A stretch of 64,000 nt of DNA from Monilinia fructicola (lineage: Eukaryota; Ascomycota; Leotiomycetes; Helotiales; Sclerotiniaceae), in contig VICG01000009.1 of the NCBI GenBank assembly GCA_008692225.1, forward strand, positions 620,001 through 684,000. Direction: 5' to 3'. Each line of letters starts with the position of its first letter. Within the stretch, counting starts at the first letter, position 1. Made by a program: the position numbers and the translations under genes. Of this stretch, positions 35,675 to 48,430 are shown in pieces. The notes beneath the pieces are model-generated. The model saw nothing but the letters and a program-made list of their open reading frames with translations. It did no database searches and had not been told where the DNA came from.

Positions 35675-38600
35675 ACATTGGCTGATAAATATTGATAGGT
35701 GCAAGAAGGGTTGGTAATGGTCGAGGTGTATTACTAGGCGTTGAGTTGCTTTTCCTTTGTTCGCATCCACGATGGAGAGGGATTGGTCCTGATTGGGAAA
35801 TTCCTATTCTACTTCAGTTAAATGTTATTGCGTGTTTATTTACTTGAATATGACACAATTCAACTTGTGGTTTGTTGAACGTTCACGATGTTTGATGCCA
35901 GGATATACGAATGGGGTGTTGAGTATGTCCACGGGTCTATTTCATTTTGTGAATTTTACTGAAAACCAGGAGGATTTTGCTGCCTTTATTCAAAACATAG
36001 TCGTATTAGCCTGAAATATATGCATTACAGAAGGATCTTAGCTACGAGTAGACCATATCGATTCACTGATATTGGATCATATCATGACTCACTTCTCAGA
36101 CGTGCAACAAGACCTACAACTAACTTGCCCCAGCTGTTAAATTCAAGTCCATGAACCTGCTCATCATACACATACCCTACTTGTCTAATCATTAACAGAT
36201 CATAATCCACATTTCTAGATATGCAACAAACACCCACAGAACATCAGATCAATAGGCCAAATGGGGGAGCTGAAGAAGATAATGCTATTCATGCCAATCT
36301 CGAAGCCATCACTCATCCCCTTCTACGCTACATAGCGACATCGTGATCACGAGGATATGCCTCCTACCCATACCAACTCCCATCGATACTGCACTAATCC
36401 AGAACCTGAATGGACATCTAATCTCTCTCTTTCCAAACAAACCCTTTGATGCCACTATGGCCAGCTGCCCCAGTCCCTTTCTCATACTCATACCAGTGGC
36501 TTTGCTCTCCGATTTTCGACCACCAACCACCCGTCCACAGATCACTTGTCAAGTGTCCATATTCTCTTTCACGTTGCCTTGGCATATCTTGGAAGTTTTG
36601 TAGCTGATGGATGGAGAAGTTGTCTCTTTGTCTATAATCGTGGGCTAGGACTACTCGGGGTTGGAGGTGTGGTCAGCGGGATCGAATAGGCAAGGCTATA
36701 CTTAGTTTACGATCATTCATCCGTATCTTGGGATGTGTGAGCCACGGCCATCCGAATGTATGGATAATACGTCAATGGTGAAACATCTTATCTCGGCAAT
36801 CTGTGATTTTGCTATGATGGTTATTGATAGCATAGGATAGGACAGTGAGGTACGAGGATAAGTGGGTAGGTGTATTGCACGGACGTGGGGATGAAGCTTG
36901 TGGCAAGGTTAGCAGACGAACAACGAGATGTGGAAGTCGAGTGAAGGAAGATTGGGTAGTGATTTTTATGTTGAGGAAAGTTTGAAAGGAGTGAATAGGA
37001 CGAATCATTAAAGTAGAGATGAGAGAGTCTTGATGCTGGCACAAAGCTATTGTACCTTCTGTCGAATAATCGTATTCCCACTATAGGAAAACCTCATTCT
37101 CCAAGCAGATATTCGCATTTACAATGTCGAAACGGTACGAGTCAACATAGGATCTTATTCATTGCTCTCTGCAACCACATCTACGTATGCGCCATCTACA
37201 AACCCCATATATTCATCCCGCTCATCCACATCTAGACCTCTACAACAACGGAATGCCCAATCTTCCCACCAAGCCCAGGCTGTTGTCGTAGTTCTAATGA
37301 CGCACCCGGATAATACATCCGGATTCTATCTGGCGAACTCTTACCTCATAACACTTGACAATCAAGTAACCTCACCACTAGTTACCCAATGCAGATCATC
37401 CATCTCAACGAATCAATCGTTATATTCGACGATATACATATGGCCTTGATCCGAGAAGGTACGTGATTGCGTCGCCATCGTCAGGATGAGGAGAAAGGAA
37501 AGAAAATCTTTTTTTAAAGTGTAGATGCAACATGTCGAATGTGTGAGACAATACTCGTCATTTTGTTTGAAGATGATGGCCAAGGTCCACCAGGTGTGTA
37601 AGCGGGGAAACATTGGATCTCTTCTTACTCGGGGTACGAAAGAAAAAAGCCCGGAGGTTGGTAGATGGATTGAAGAATTAATCATGAACTTCAATGGGCT
37701 TTTCGATCTCGGTAGTTGCAGGATATTTACGATAGATTTCATGAAATAGAACTTGCCACTTTCTTGAGTAGTTACTCCTGTATGATTGTATGTAAAAATG
37801 ACGGTTTTTGTGTTGTAACCCTAGGTAGCATGGAAATTCCATTCAACAACTCATACATACCCAAACGCAAACGCAAACTCATATTCACATTCATACTCAT
37901 CCTCATACTCCGTTGCGCATTTCATTTTCACCCTAGAAGAACAGATTCTGTGCATCGGGAATATTCTATATCTGATCATGTTCCAATGGGAAAGGTATTG
38001 ATGGCCTGCCAATCCTACACGCACCACCCATCGCAAGATCTACTTAGTCTCCCAACCAAGGAACTAAAATTGAAAAGGTACGGCCTTAGCACGAAAGGAT
38101 CATACTAGCTGTATCTTTTTTTATCAGTCCCAGACGGGTTAACTTGAATTGGCATTAGACTACTATTCCCTAACTTGCTAGAACCTGCAGACACTTTGGT
38201 CGAATAGATGAAGATTATGGCTACATACTACTTACTGTAGGATTTGAGCTGCGATGATGAAGGATTGCAATTATCAATATTGTTGCTGATGATCTACATA
38301 ACTTACTGAAGCACCACCGTGTTATGAACTAGATTCTACATCATCTGAGGCTCCATATGCATATGATATCAAAATCCTTCCAATGGACAGTTGAAGTGGA
38401 AACTTCTCTACCTAGAACTATCTAGATACAACAATAGTCAATAATACACGTTAAACCTCTAATACTGTAGAAGAAGACTTCGCTAAACGATATGATTAGG
38501 TCCGTGCTTTCAGATCAGCCGAAAGATGTAACATCTCAGATCCGTTTAGGCAAGGTCAAGGTAAAAAAGACACCTTTGAAGCGTCGCGAGAATATCCCAT

Positions 38601-39089
38601 GTCAACTCTTCTTGACCTCAGTGTCCATGCAAGCTACGCACGAATACACATTGTCCACGAGAAGATCCGTGAAGCTTCACCTTTTGTGGCAAGGGACTTT
38701 GGCATACGTAGAAAATTAAAATTACGGATGATTGTGGCACGGCAAGATGCCTCTGTGCTACGATGGTAGTTGCCAGACCATGACCCAAAAGACTGTTCAT
38801 ATTGACTCTCTTGCGTGCCCTTTTACGAAACCTCTAAATACTTTTCTGTTGGAAAGATATCGAGAGGATATCTTCATGTTTTCTTTTCTTTCGTTTTAAT
38901 CTTGCTTCAATCTGGAATTGAGCTCTTTTGGTCGAAGATTAATGATTCATTTGATATGTTTCCACTCTTCGTGCATATAATTTGATCCTCAGAATCCTTG
39001 AGGTCCTTCGGCTGAGCCCCTAGTTGACCAATCAAGTCACAGCAGCCTACTTTCGTTATTGGAACCGAAGATCTGGGTCTTGAATCGAT
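35675..39089. other. 3.4-kb intergenic region
   Basis: Many small open frames but none with domain-like sequence, matching splice signals or codon bias. Few simple repeats compared with the desert at 15-25 kb. Nothing I can support. Confidence 0.5.
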
Positions 39090-41784
39090 ATGGCTTTTCC
39101 ACTATCCGGTACACCAGGACTATCCTCCAGACCTGGTATTTCAGAACAAGATGGAAAGATATATGGTGCATCTTCTGTCAATGAAGAACATATATCTACA
39201 GATAATGCTCCACCCTCAATCCAAGAGAATTGGCCGCTAGGTTTGGAGACAAACACACATCGAAGAAACAAATCAAGTACAAACATGTCGTCGACGAATG
39301 ATATGGGAATTAGGAAATGGGATGGAAAGGCGAGAAAATCGACAGAGTGGGATGGCTTGAGAAGGGTATGCCTGAGATTGTTGTTGTCGATCGGGGAAAT
39401 GCTGATGTTATTTAGGATCCTGAATTATGGTACCCTGAAGGAGACTGCTTAGTATATTTGTATGGTCGAGGACAATCGATGAGAGGACCAGCTTTCCGGA
39501 TACCACTTATTTCTCTGATTGAAGCCAAATGCCAACCGCTTTTGGAGACATTCATGCCGAAAGGCTCGAAAGTCTTGGAAATCAACGAAATTCTTGGTGA
39601 ATACTTTTCCGGCGCCAGTAACACCGACTTCGTGAAGTTATACATGCCAGCTCCTGTCAAGGCAGAACGAAAAGAGGCTCTTCTCTACCACACCGCCACT
39701 CGCAACTTCTTTGCTTGGGTATGTCAAAAATCTTTGGTCGGGCAAGATTTAGGTAGTGCCTTGGTAGCACTTCTCAACAGTATGTCTCAATTCAGATCGA
39801 ATGATGCCAAAAACGTGGATGATATTGTTACCTACATTGATGGAGAAGGATACTCGGATTTGAGAAACACGCCAGATCATGCCCTTGGAATCATGCACTT
39901 TGCGGAGCACTTCCATTTCAAGGACATGTGGATCGACGCACTTGCTCACAGTGCTGGAATGTGTGAGAAGCTACACAATAGTCCGGGATTTGAGGTATGT
40001 GTGAAGTATTGTATCATGGAAAATATTCTCTAACCCCCGAATAGGCTTTGAGCCGACAAGATCGAGCTTTCATTTCTCGCGCAAGACTTGAGATGGACCT
40101 TCGACTTGATACATGCGGAAAGATGCTTAGCGACTTCCTCTCAGAAGAGTTATCAGATGAGTATTTACAGCTTGGCCCGGCTGCTGAAGCTCACCTCGAA
40201 AAATTTAGAGACTTTCTGCAGAAATATTATGCCGCAAAGCTTGGTTCCTATCCGCCGTTAGCTTCAAGATCAGGAAGTGGTGCTTTCGCCAAGAGTCTTT
40301 TCAAGCAGATGCGGTCGGAATTTCAAAAATTGTATGATTTTCTAGTAGACTCTAGTGATATCACCATGGAATATGCAAACAACAATGAAGAAGGGTTGGA
40401 CGTACTGTGCGCGCTTACATCGTTTGACGATCGATACAAGATCGAATCATTACCTCACGCTCTACCTCTGCTACCATTCGCCAGACCTTCCTTGAGCAAA
40501 CGATTAACTTTCACTGGTAAAGTGTTTCCCAAGGGTGATAAAGCACGCCCCGACCCCCGTCTAGCTTCGATGACTACCCTTGACAAGGCCACAAATCACC
40601 AGCAACAGCAGCTTACAGACTGCGCACTTGTTCGTGCTTACCGAGGGTTTGAGAAGAAATGTACCGCCCCAGCCAGTTCCAAGGCGACAGCCGTGGATAA
40701 TGTCTCTCAAGCGGAAGGTCGCAAGATTCGTTGGGTGTTGATATATTCTACGCTTCAAATCCTTATCCAGGCAACAAAAGTACCTCGTCAAGTACGCGTT
40801 ACTCAAAACGTGCCCTACAATATCTGTGTTCGTACTGAAGAATGCCCACCATGGAACGATCGACGTGCATGCTATAATTTGATCTGCAGTCTTTCACCCA
40901 GTGCACAAGAAAGTCAGGATTATCGGGAATCGTTGATTCGGTCGAACCCTGCCAATGTTGGTCAAACACCAATCGATGTCATAGCTGATTTCGATGAGTA
41001 TCTGGCTCAGAGAGGACAACCAGCCGTGTCGCAAAGGAAAGAAAATGTCACATTATCAATCAAGGACATGATAGCTAAAGCCAATGCTGGCGGTGCTTTA
41101 CCAACAATGCCGGAGCTTCAGCATCCTAGCCCACGACGAAATACGCATCATGAGATCTTAATTGATGGGTATGCGTCTGGCTTGGAGAACCACTATAACG
41201 ACCATTCGACGAGAAACCATACTAGGGAAGACTTTTCGATGAGAGGCTATACCAAGGAGGATTATCCGACGAGGGAGGCCATCAGGGAAGAACAAACTCT
41301 CCACCGAAAACCTTCATCATCATCCATGACTTCATCGAATGACGTACCATCCCAATGGTCCGACTCCTCCCACGACACAGACGGAACCAGCTTTGAGTCA
41401 TCTGATGCCGATTCCCCCAGAACAAGCGGCTCATTCACAACCGACCATCGTCGGAACTCAATATCCTCAACCTACTCCGACACCGATTCACTCGATCAAC
41501 CCTTCGGTTTCGAACGATTAAAACTCCTTAGACCTACGAGCGCAACATACTCCGTCAGTATCTACGATGAGGACACGAAGGCGGAAAAGCCTTTGTCCTC
41601 TCCATTATTCTCCCCAACCAAATTACCGGGAAACAGGTATCTTGGACCGCCGCCAAGATCCATCTTGAAACCGAGCGCGCGCAGGGTGAGCGTTTTGAGC
41701 CAAAAGGCTCATAGACATGCCAGCTTTGGTAGTGTCATGGTGATGAATGAGGAGTTGGCTGCGTACTTGAGCCTTCAAGCCTAG
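39090..41784 (+). CDS. Conserved fungal protein, DUF8004 type
   Basis: Exons 39090-39365, 39416-39994 and 40045-41784 join in frame to 864 residues, with two 50-nt introns (GTATGC...TTTAG and GTATGT...AATAG). After a disordered N-terminus, the core starts at DPELWYPEGDCLVYLYGRGQ and contains PAFRIPLISLIEAKC, TDFVKLYMPAP, EALLYHTATRNFFAW and DHALGIMHFAEHFHFKDMW. This arrangement is, to my knowledge, that of the uncharacterised Pezizomycotina family DUF8004. A second conserved block is ALSRQDRAFISRARLEMDLRL to IRWVLIYSTLQILIQATKVP, including CVRTEECPPW. From about residue 600 it is Ser/Thr-rich and disordered, ending with a basic stretch RSILKPSARRVS. No enzyme motif or membrane segment is visible; biochemical role unknown. 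Confidence 0.85.
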
Positions 41785-42538
41785 CTGGCTGCCCTGGCTG
41801 GCGCGACGTGGCGTGGCTAATTACTACTACTATTATCATTATCATTATTATTATTATTAATACTTTACATTTCGTTTGGCGATCCGGATACCCGATGGCT
41901 TTTTCTTTAATATTTTACGGGTGTTTGGCTACGAAGATTATGATGGTGGAGATGGAGTTTTGGTGTATTAAAATGGATGCTGCTCGATCTGTAGTGATCG
42001 ATGTGGTTCAATGTGTGGGATAAATATATTTTAATAGAACTTAAGTCAAAAGTCCAAAAATACCACACATAGCAGATCATGATATATCAACATTGCTGGT
42101 GAAATTCCTTATGATCCAGAAGATGCACTCCCAGCTCTTGTCCAATGATACATGACACCATACACTAAACGTGCATTACAGAAGAAACATGGCGGCGTTA
42201 AATTACATCATGAAGGGTTATTCAAATGTTTGTATGTATATACATATATGTACCCATCATTTCTAGGAAGTCTATATAAGCAGGTGGGCATGTATGACCC
42301 TCCTTTCTGAGATCACACCCCTTGCAGCGTGTATCGAATTGCTTTGCTTTGCCTTGCAGTAGGTATTATTAGATGACCTGTAGCGTGCACCTCTCTCTAG
42401 CTAGTTCTCGAAATCTATAACATAATCCTTCGACAAGTAGGTTGTGGCACATTTGTTGCGACAAAAATGAGTATCCTGTGTATAAACAAACATCTTCTCG
42501 TCTTTCCTGCCCGGCCTCGGCTCGGATATTCCAAACAT
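41785..42538. other. Intergenic, between convergent DUF8004 and EBP genes
   Basis: Contains a short ATT microsatellite (about 41832-41858). No gene. Confidence 0.5.
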
Positions 42539-43539
42539 CTATTGACCCTTCTTCGCTACGCCATTGACTTTCTGGGTATTCTTGACTATTTCGAGCTCCG
42601 TAAAGGTCCGCGCAATAGTACGTACAGAATCGACTAAGAGCACTGCGGTTAAAATAATTAGCACTGGCGTTTATTTAGGTTTCGAGAGATGAAAGCTTGA
42701 AAGCTCGACACTTTCAAGGTTGACTTACTTCCTGGGAAAACCATCCAAAGGAAATTCATGAAAAAATAGTAGAACCAGAAGTACAGGAATTCTGGTCTGG
42801 AATAAATGACTTCCTTGTGGTAGTAGTCAAACGTATGAGTGGCATAATACAGAACAAGTCCATACATTTGTCCTACGGTGACAATGATTTGCAAGGGGTG
42901 TCGGAGTGGATGACCAGTCGCGATGAAGGCCGCAACGGTGAAGCACATAGGTCCCCATAGAAACTATATGGGAAATTCATAAGTATGTTGGCTAATACGG
43001 AGGATTTCCAATTGACCTACTGCTGTTACTGTTTCCATACAGAGGACAAATGGATCAGATGTCAAATATCGACTATCGCTAAGGGCATATTCCTTCCAGA
43101 GCTGTCCCAACAATTGTTGATCTTTGATGATTTGTGTATGATGGAGGGAAAAGTATCCTGGGAGGCTACGATTAGCCTTTGATTCTTATATATCGGTTCG
43201 AATTCGCTCGCATACCTTCGAAGAAGAGGTGGATTGCGCCAGCTAGAATTGAGGTTAGGAAATCGTGTAATATCAGTGATGGAGAGGGAACATACACAAG
43301 ACCAACCACCATATCGCAGCTTTCTCAGCACCTGGCAGATGAGGATACGATCTGGCAACAAAAGTACGAGTACATAAGAACAATACCGCACAAGCACCAA
43401 AGAAGACGCTTAGCAGAGTAGGTACGGTCCATTCGTTTGCTAGATAACTAGCTATCTCAATATCCAAAGGGTAGTAAGGATGATTGACAACAACTGCAGC
43501 TGCAGACTCAATTGAAGCGTTCTCCATTATTGAAGCCAT
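42539..43539 (-). CDS. EBP-type sterol isomerase (EXPERA domain membrane protein)
   Basis: Five exons (43296-43539, 43216-43242, 43021-43157, 42729-42963, 42539-42642) give 248 residues. The second exon is only 27 nt. The protein is an ER membrane protein with an N-terminal helix (WTVPTLLSVFFGACAVLFL), then the four-helix EXPERA fold. Residues matching the catalytic set of human emopamil-binding protein are present: His and Glu in HLFFE (microexon), Glu and Thr in METVT, and Asn and Trp in NFLW. This points to a delta8-delta7 sterol isomerase fold. Most fungi make this step with the unrelated ERG2, so its true substrate in this organism is uncertain. The first ATG at 43539 is used; an upstream in-frame TTG has no support. 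The tail after VFPG (MLLVDSVRTIARTFTELE) is hydrophilic. Confidence 0.9.
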
Positions 43540-43705
43540 TGTTTGTGAAAGGTCCAAAAGGATATGATGGAGGATCCAAGTACCTACCTAGGTATGCGCA
43601 AAGAGGTAGAAGAAAGAAGGGGAGGTGGAGGTGGAGGATGATATAAGATGATTGTTAACAGCTAGCTATAGTAACGAAGTGAATTTGCACCAGACACTTG
43701 GACCA

Positions 43706-43733
43706 ATGCCATGCCATGCCATGCCATGCCATG
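43706..43733. repeat. (ATGCC)n microsatellite
   Basis: Five copies of ATGCC followed by ATGG. Confidence 0.9.
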
Positions 43734-44140
43734 GTCAACCATACTGTTAGAGAGATATGGACATTGTAGGGACCCATCGAAAAAGTAAGTAAAGAAGTAC
43801 TGTACTGTAGTGTACTGGTCCAAAACCCAGTCTGAAGGGTCCTTCAGGGGTTCAAGCAGGGTTTCTACATGATTGTACGGTAACTTCAACCTCTTGGAGG
43901 CTGGAGCAGTAGCTGGATGCGGGAATTGGGGGTGGGCTCAGCCAAGTCATTTATCATTTTACTTTGGCTACTACAGTAGTGCTTCGGGTATATCCATATA
44001 TCAACGATAAATACATACTCTGTAGTTCTTCTACCTGCTGTCGATGGTTGAAAAGTATATGTATGGTAGATACTAGAACCATACGTCTCCTCGGTATACA
44101 ATAGTCGTTTTGGAATATACTCTGCCGATCTGAAGAATAA

Positions 44141-44218
44141 GGGATGAGGGGACGGGGATGAGGGATGAGGGATGAGGGATGAGGGATGAGAAATGAGGGA
44201 TGGGGAACGGGGGGATGA
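44141..44218. repeat. (GGGATGA)n minisatellite
   Basis: About nine 7-bp GGGATGA units with degenerate copies at both ends. Confidence 0.85.
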
Positions 44219-45841
44219 GAATAGATGAAAACCGATGATGTACGAATGCACAGTAGTATCCATCTATCGTGTATCATGTTATCATATATCCCTGTTGAGT
44301 TGTCAACATATTATGACCTCGGAATAGGTAAATGAATACTCGAGTACTTGGTAGTTTGTTGGTACAGTATGAACATTGCACTCTGTCGTAATTGAATGAA
44401 CAAATGAAGACCATTCCTCCTACGGTACTGTGTCAATTCCATGTCGTCTCAATACTGTCTGTTACCATGGATATGTACGGAGTACAGGTACTGTGCAGTA
44501 TAAACAGTTATGAAGATCATGAATGAACCTGGGAAAGGATAAGAGGAACAAAAAGTAAAAAGAAGAATTAAAAGCTCCCCAGTCCAACAGATCTCTTGCT
44601 TTGAGCCACTAGAAAGATTTGATTTGTTATATAATCTCCACTCTATAGCCAGGGGTCGCCGGTGAGCCACTTTTCCAGAATCATTGTAGAACATAAAAAC
44701 ATACATGCTTGATGCCTGAGTACATGGATTGCAACACGGTGGACGGCAAGTAATTAATATATACACAGTATATATATATATGTATACTAGGTATATCTAC
44801 AGGATATACCTACCGTTCCATCTGAGCCCCGGAACGGCTTGCTAATTCAAGTTAGTGTTAGTATAGCATCACTTTCTGGTAGTCACTACCTGGTACTGTA
44901 GCTACATACTCCGTACTGTAGTTGCATTTCGGTTATCAACACTTTGAAGTTTGTTGCCGTTGATAATAACTTTTAGCCAATGATTGATTCGTAGATGGAC
45001 GCGACAGCTTTTGAGGCTTCGTTTTTGGTGATTCGTATTCTAGAGTCGTCACCTACTGGGTCTCTTCTCCTACCATCTCCTTATGATTACCGTACCTACT
45101 GACAACACTTCGCAGCATGTGGAGTATCTAGTAAAACTATTGGTGGGGGCGAGGAGAAAGGAGAACATGCTCGTGCTGTCAGCCACCAGTGAGTGACCAT
45201 AAAGGAAAGTAAGACTCAAAAGATTCACAAGTATCAGTATACCGGTATAGTAGTATATTAACGATATAATAAGTACCGTACTGTAGTTCATTCTTGTAAA
45301 GGTTTCCAAGGCCTCTTTTTATTGGACATCCATCTTCAGTTCTACAAAGTGAAATGAATATGAATATTTCAAAAAGGTGTAGACTTATTGGCCGTTTGCC
45401 TCTGATCTTAGCATACCTGCCTACCCACCCTAAATCTTCTACTTTCTGGTCGCAAGAGTAGAGAAAACGTTCAGAATCTCAATTTGAGTCTCTCAGCTCC
45501 AAGTTCTCACATGTAGCTAGCCCCTTATTGTTCTCGCTGTGTTGTTTCTAACCTTCTGATACATTAATGATAGATAATGTAACACAACAATTGAGACAGG
45601 AACACAAGATCAAATCAAAATGAACGAGTTGCATGCATGCAAGATGTTTAAAAAGGCAATGCAATCAATCAATCATACACGTGGTGGGCAACTCACACAC
45701 AGCCATTGAAGTTTGAATCCATAGAGACCATCATACAAAACACATCAAAATCTTCGCTGATTGCAGTTCTTGCCACATAGTTTCTGGCCACTCAACATAA
45801 ATAGGGTATATTGCTTCGTGAGTTCAAAAGCACTCCGCGAC

Positions 45842-47583
45842 TTACATATGTCCGGGCTTGCGAAAATGAAAGGTGTCGTCAAGCTCCTCGCTGCCTTCAC
45901 TCATATCCATGTATAAGTTATCATTATCGGTGGAAACATCAGTATTCACGCGTCTGAATGGTCTCTTGCCCTCGACTCCGACGAGGTTCAAAGGTGACTC
46001 TTCTGTCTGTCCATAAATATCGACTCCTCTTACTTCTGAATCATGCCAAGGTACCTTTTCCGTATCCTCTGGCTCTGATAACGACATGAGGATGCAGTCT
46101 TGAGAGTCGCTGAAAAATATAGATGGGAATGCAGATGCTATATTGAGCCACCTGATGATTGATTTTCCAATGATCTTACCCTCTGGAAGTCGCGTTCCAA
46201 AGTTAATAATTCTTGGGGCCTCCCAAGATGGGTCCCATAATTGAACGCGCCCTTTATTTTCTTCCCCCTCACATCTGATCATGAGAAGCTCGTTGACACT
46301 GGGGTGAAAGGCCATCCGAGCTACTGGGGCATGCATTATCAACAGTGCTCTCAATGATCGAGACCCAACGTCCCAAACCCAAACTGCCGAAGGCATTTCC
46401 TCGACCTTGGTTGCTAGTAGTGTGCCAGAAATGTCGAGAATCATCATATTAGTTCCAGTCTTTGGCTCTGCAGTTGGAATGGTAGTTGCTGTTGGTGGGG
46501 ATGTTGGTTGTTTTGCTCGAACAAATTCCCGAGTGAGACCTCCATTGGGAGACGGTAATATTTGTTCATTCCAAATCTGAGCTGTTAGAGATAGTTGTCT
46601 TGAGGGAGGGAGATGGGATGACGTACATGTAATGTATCTGTAGGGTTTACGGAAGATATGTGGGACAAAATCATAGATTCTGAAAATGCCGGGGCAGCCA
46701 ATAATACTACTCTTCGACTATAATCAGCAATAGCAATATGAGCTCCCGTCTGGCTCCATTCAACCAGTTTAATTCCGGCCCCTAAAGCGATATCCTTTTC
46801 CTCCTCAAGTATTGGTGCCGGGCCATTCCAAACCTTGTACAAATGACCATCAGCTGTATACACCAACAATTTGTGTCCTTGACTGGCGGATTCCCATATC
46901 GTGATCCATCTTCCATCTGGGCTCCAAGCTATCCCTTGAGCGTCAATGGTTTCTGGTAGCCATGACCTCATAACCTCCAAGCTTCCCGATTTGTGTATAC
47001 TGATCACATCTTTACCACCATTTCTGGTTAATAGAGCCAAATTTCCAGACCGCGGGCGATGTGAGAACCCTTTTGCAGCAGTGCCAGGAGTGAAGAGCTT
47101 AGGTGAGGTAATTTCCACTGATTTTGAAGTACCAAGATTAAATATGGATAATTTTAAACCAAACTCTGAGAAGATGCAGACTTCATCATCAGTTCCCCCA
47201 AATGAAATGAAAGTGGGTTTCGTAGTTCCTGAAGTTGGGCTTGTAATTGTTGCTGAGAAGTGATTATCCTTGGGAGAGAATACGCGTATGACATCGGCAG
47301 AGGCTATAAGTATGCGATTGGAAGAGGGTGACCATAGGAACGATGTTACTGATGCTGCCGTAAGTTCAGATGGAAGTGATATGGCGCGTGTAATTTCAAG
47401 AGAGCGCGTCTCTCGTATATTGAGTTTTGATGGTAGAATAGTTGCAATATATTCACCATTAGGACTTGGAAGAGATTGATTTGATGCTAAGAGATAATGT
47501 ATCAACTTCTTGTTCTATTGACGACTTGTTAAGATGGAAATATTGCATCTATACTTACACTTAAGAGAACGAGAAAATCGCAT
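45842..47583 (-). CDS. WD40-repeat protein of the WDR8/WRAP73 family
   Basis: Exons 47559-47583, 46627-47486 and 45842-46576 join in frame to 539 residues. Exon 1 encodes only MRFSRSLK, and the splice gives SSNQSLPSPNGEYIATILPS, the typical WDR8 start. WD-type units are visible in TSFLWSPSSNRILIAS, GIAWSPDGRWITIWES, LVEWSQTGAHIAIADY, LDISGTLLATK...VWVWDVGSRSL and MAFHPSVNELLMIRC...VQLWD. In fission yeast and animals the protein works at spindle poles or centrosomes with Msd1/SSX2IP in minus-end anchoring. The stop codon lies in ATGTAAGTC, a perfect splice donor, so a further 3' exon is possible. The first introns are 72 and 50 nt with GT-AG ends. Confidence 0.88.
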
Positions 47584-48205
47584 TGTGGGAAAGGTAAAGA
47601 TCCAAAAGTTCCCAGGTTCTGTCTATGAACGTTTGCAGTATTAATCAGCAAGCGGGCACTTATTATTATTACCTACCTAGGTACTCTGCACTTGTACCTA
47701 CCGACTGGATGCATGCATGTATGTCGGGTATGACTGATTGATTGATTGATAGATTTGCTTGAGCTTGGTAGGTGTCGTGTCTTCGAGAGGTCAATAACGA
47801 TAACACTTTGATGACTCAGCTATCGTTTATCACCTCCATCTCATCAACTCGGCACTCGGCACTCGGCACTCGCACGCCCTTGATTGCCACTTGCCACATG
47901 ACATTAAGGCTGGAGAAAAGATAATCGATAACGATAAGGGCTTGATGACTCATCAAAGCAATTAATTATCAATGGTCAGGTATCACCTGGGCATTGTTTA
48001 TCATTCATTTCTCATTCATCATTTATTTGGTCCGGCTGCTCGGAGAAGCGTCTGACGGAACCTTGGAATGGGCCGCTACCCCTCCATTCATCCAGAAGAA
48101 TCTCTTACAAACCACAAAACTTAGACAACTTTTTTCTGGCAATTGAAATAATATGTCACTGTGACGTGACGATGATAAAGCACAACTGACCGTCGGTAGT
48201 CACCA

Positions 48206-48299
<94 letters not shown>

Positions 48300-48430
48300 C
48301 AGAGAGACGACCATACTTACAATCGAAATGGTTGAAGACCCTCCAATTGTCTTGTACTGCTCCTGGATATTGAGAGTTCAAAGATATATTTTATAAACCA
48401 TATCTCACCCACCTCTTTCCTTCTTCGAAG
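47584..48430. other. Divergent promoter region WDR8 / Moco gene
   Basis: Contains three GGCACTC repeats (about 47850-47872), two GATAACGATAA copies (about 47796-47807, 47927-47938) that could bind GATA factors, and a GA dinucleotide tract. Confidence 0.55.
48213..48293. repeat. (AG)n, about 40 units
   Basis: Perfect 80-nt AG dinucleotide tract, 140-220 bp before the Moco gene start codon. Confidence 0.95.

Larger units (their letters stand above)
43540..45841. other. 2.3-kb intergenic region rich in palindromic motifs
   Basis: No supported gene. It has ATGCC and GGGATGA repeats and several TACGGAGTAC/TACTGTA motifs (43794-43812, 44475-44500, 44893-44922, 45273-45285). Confidence 0.55.
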
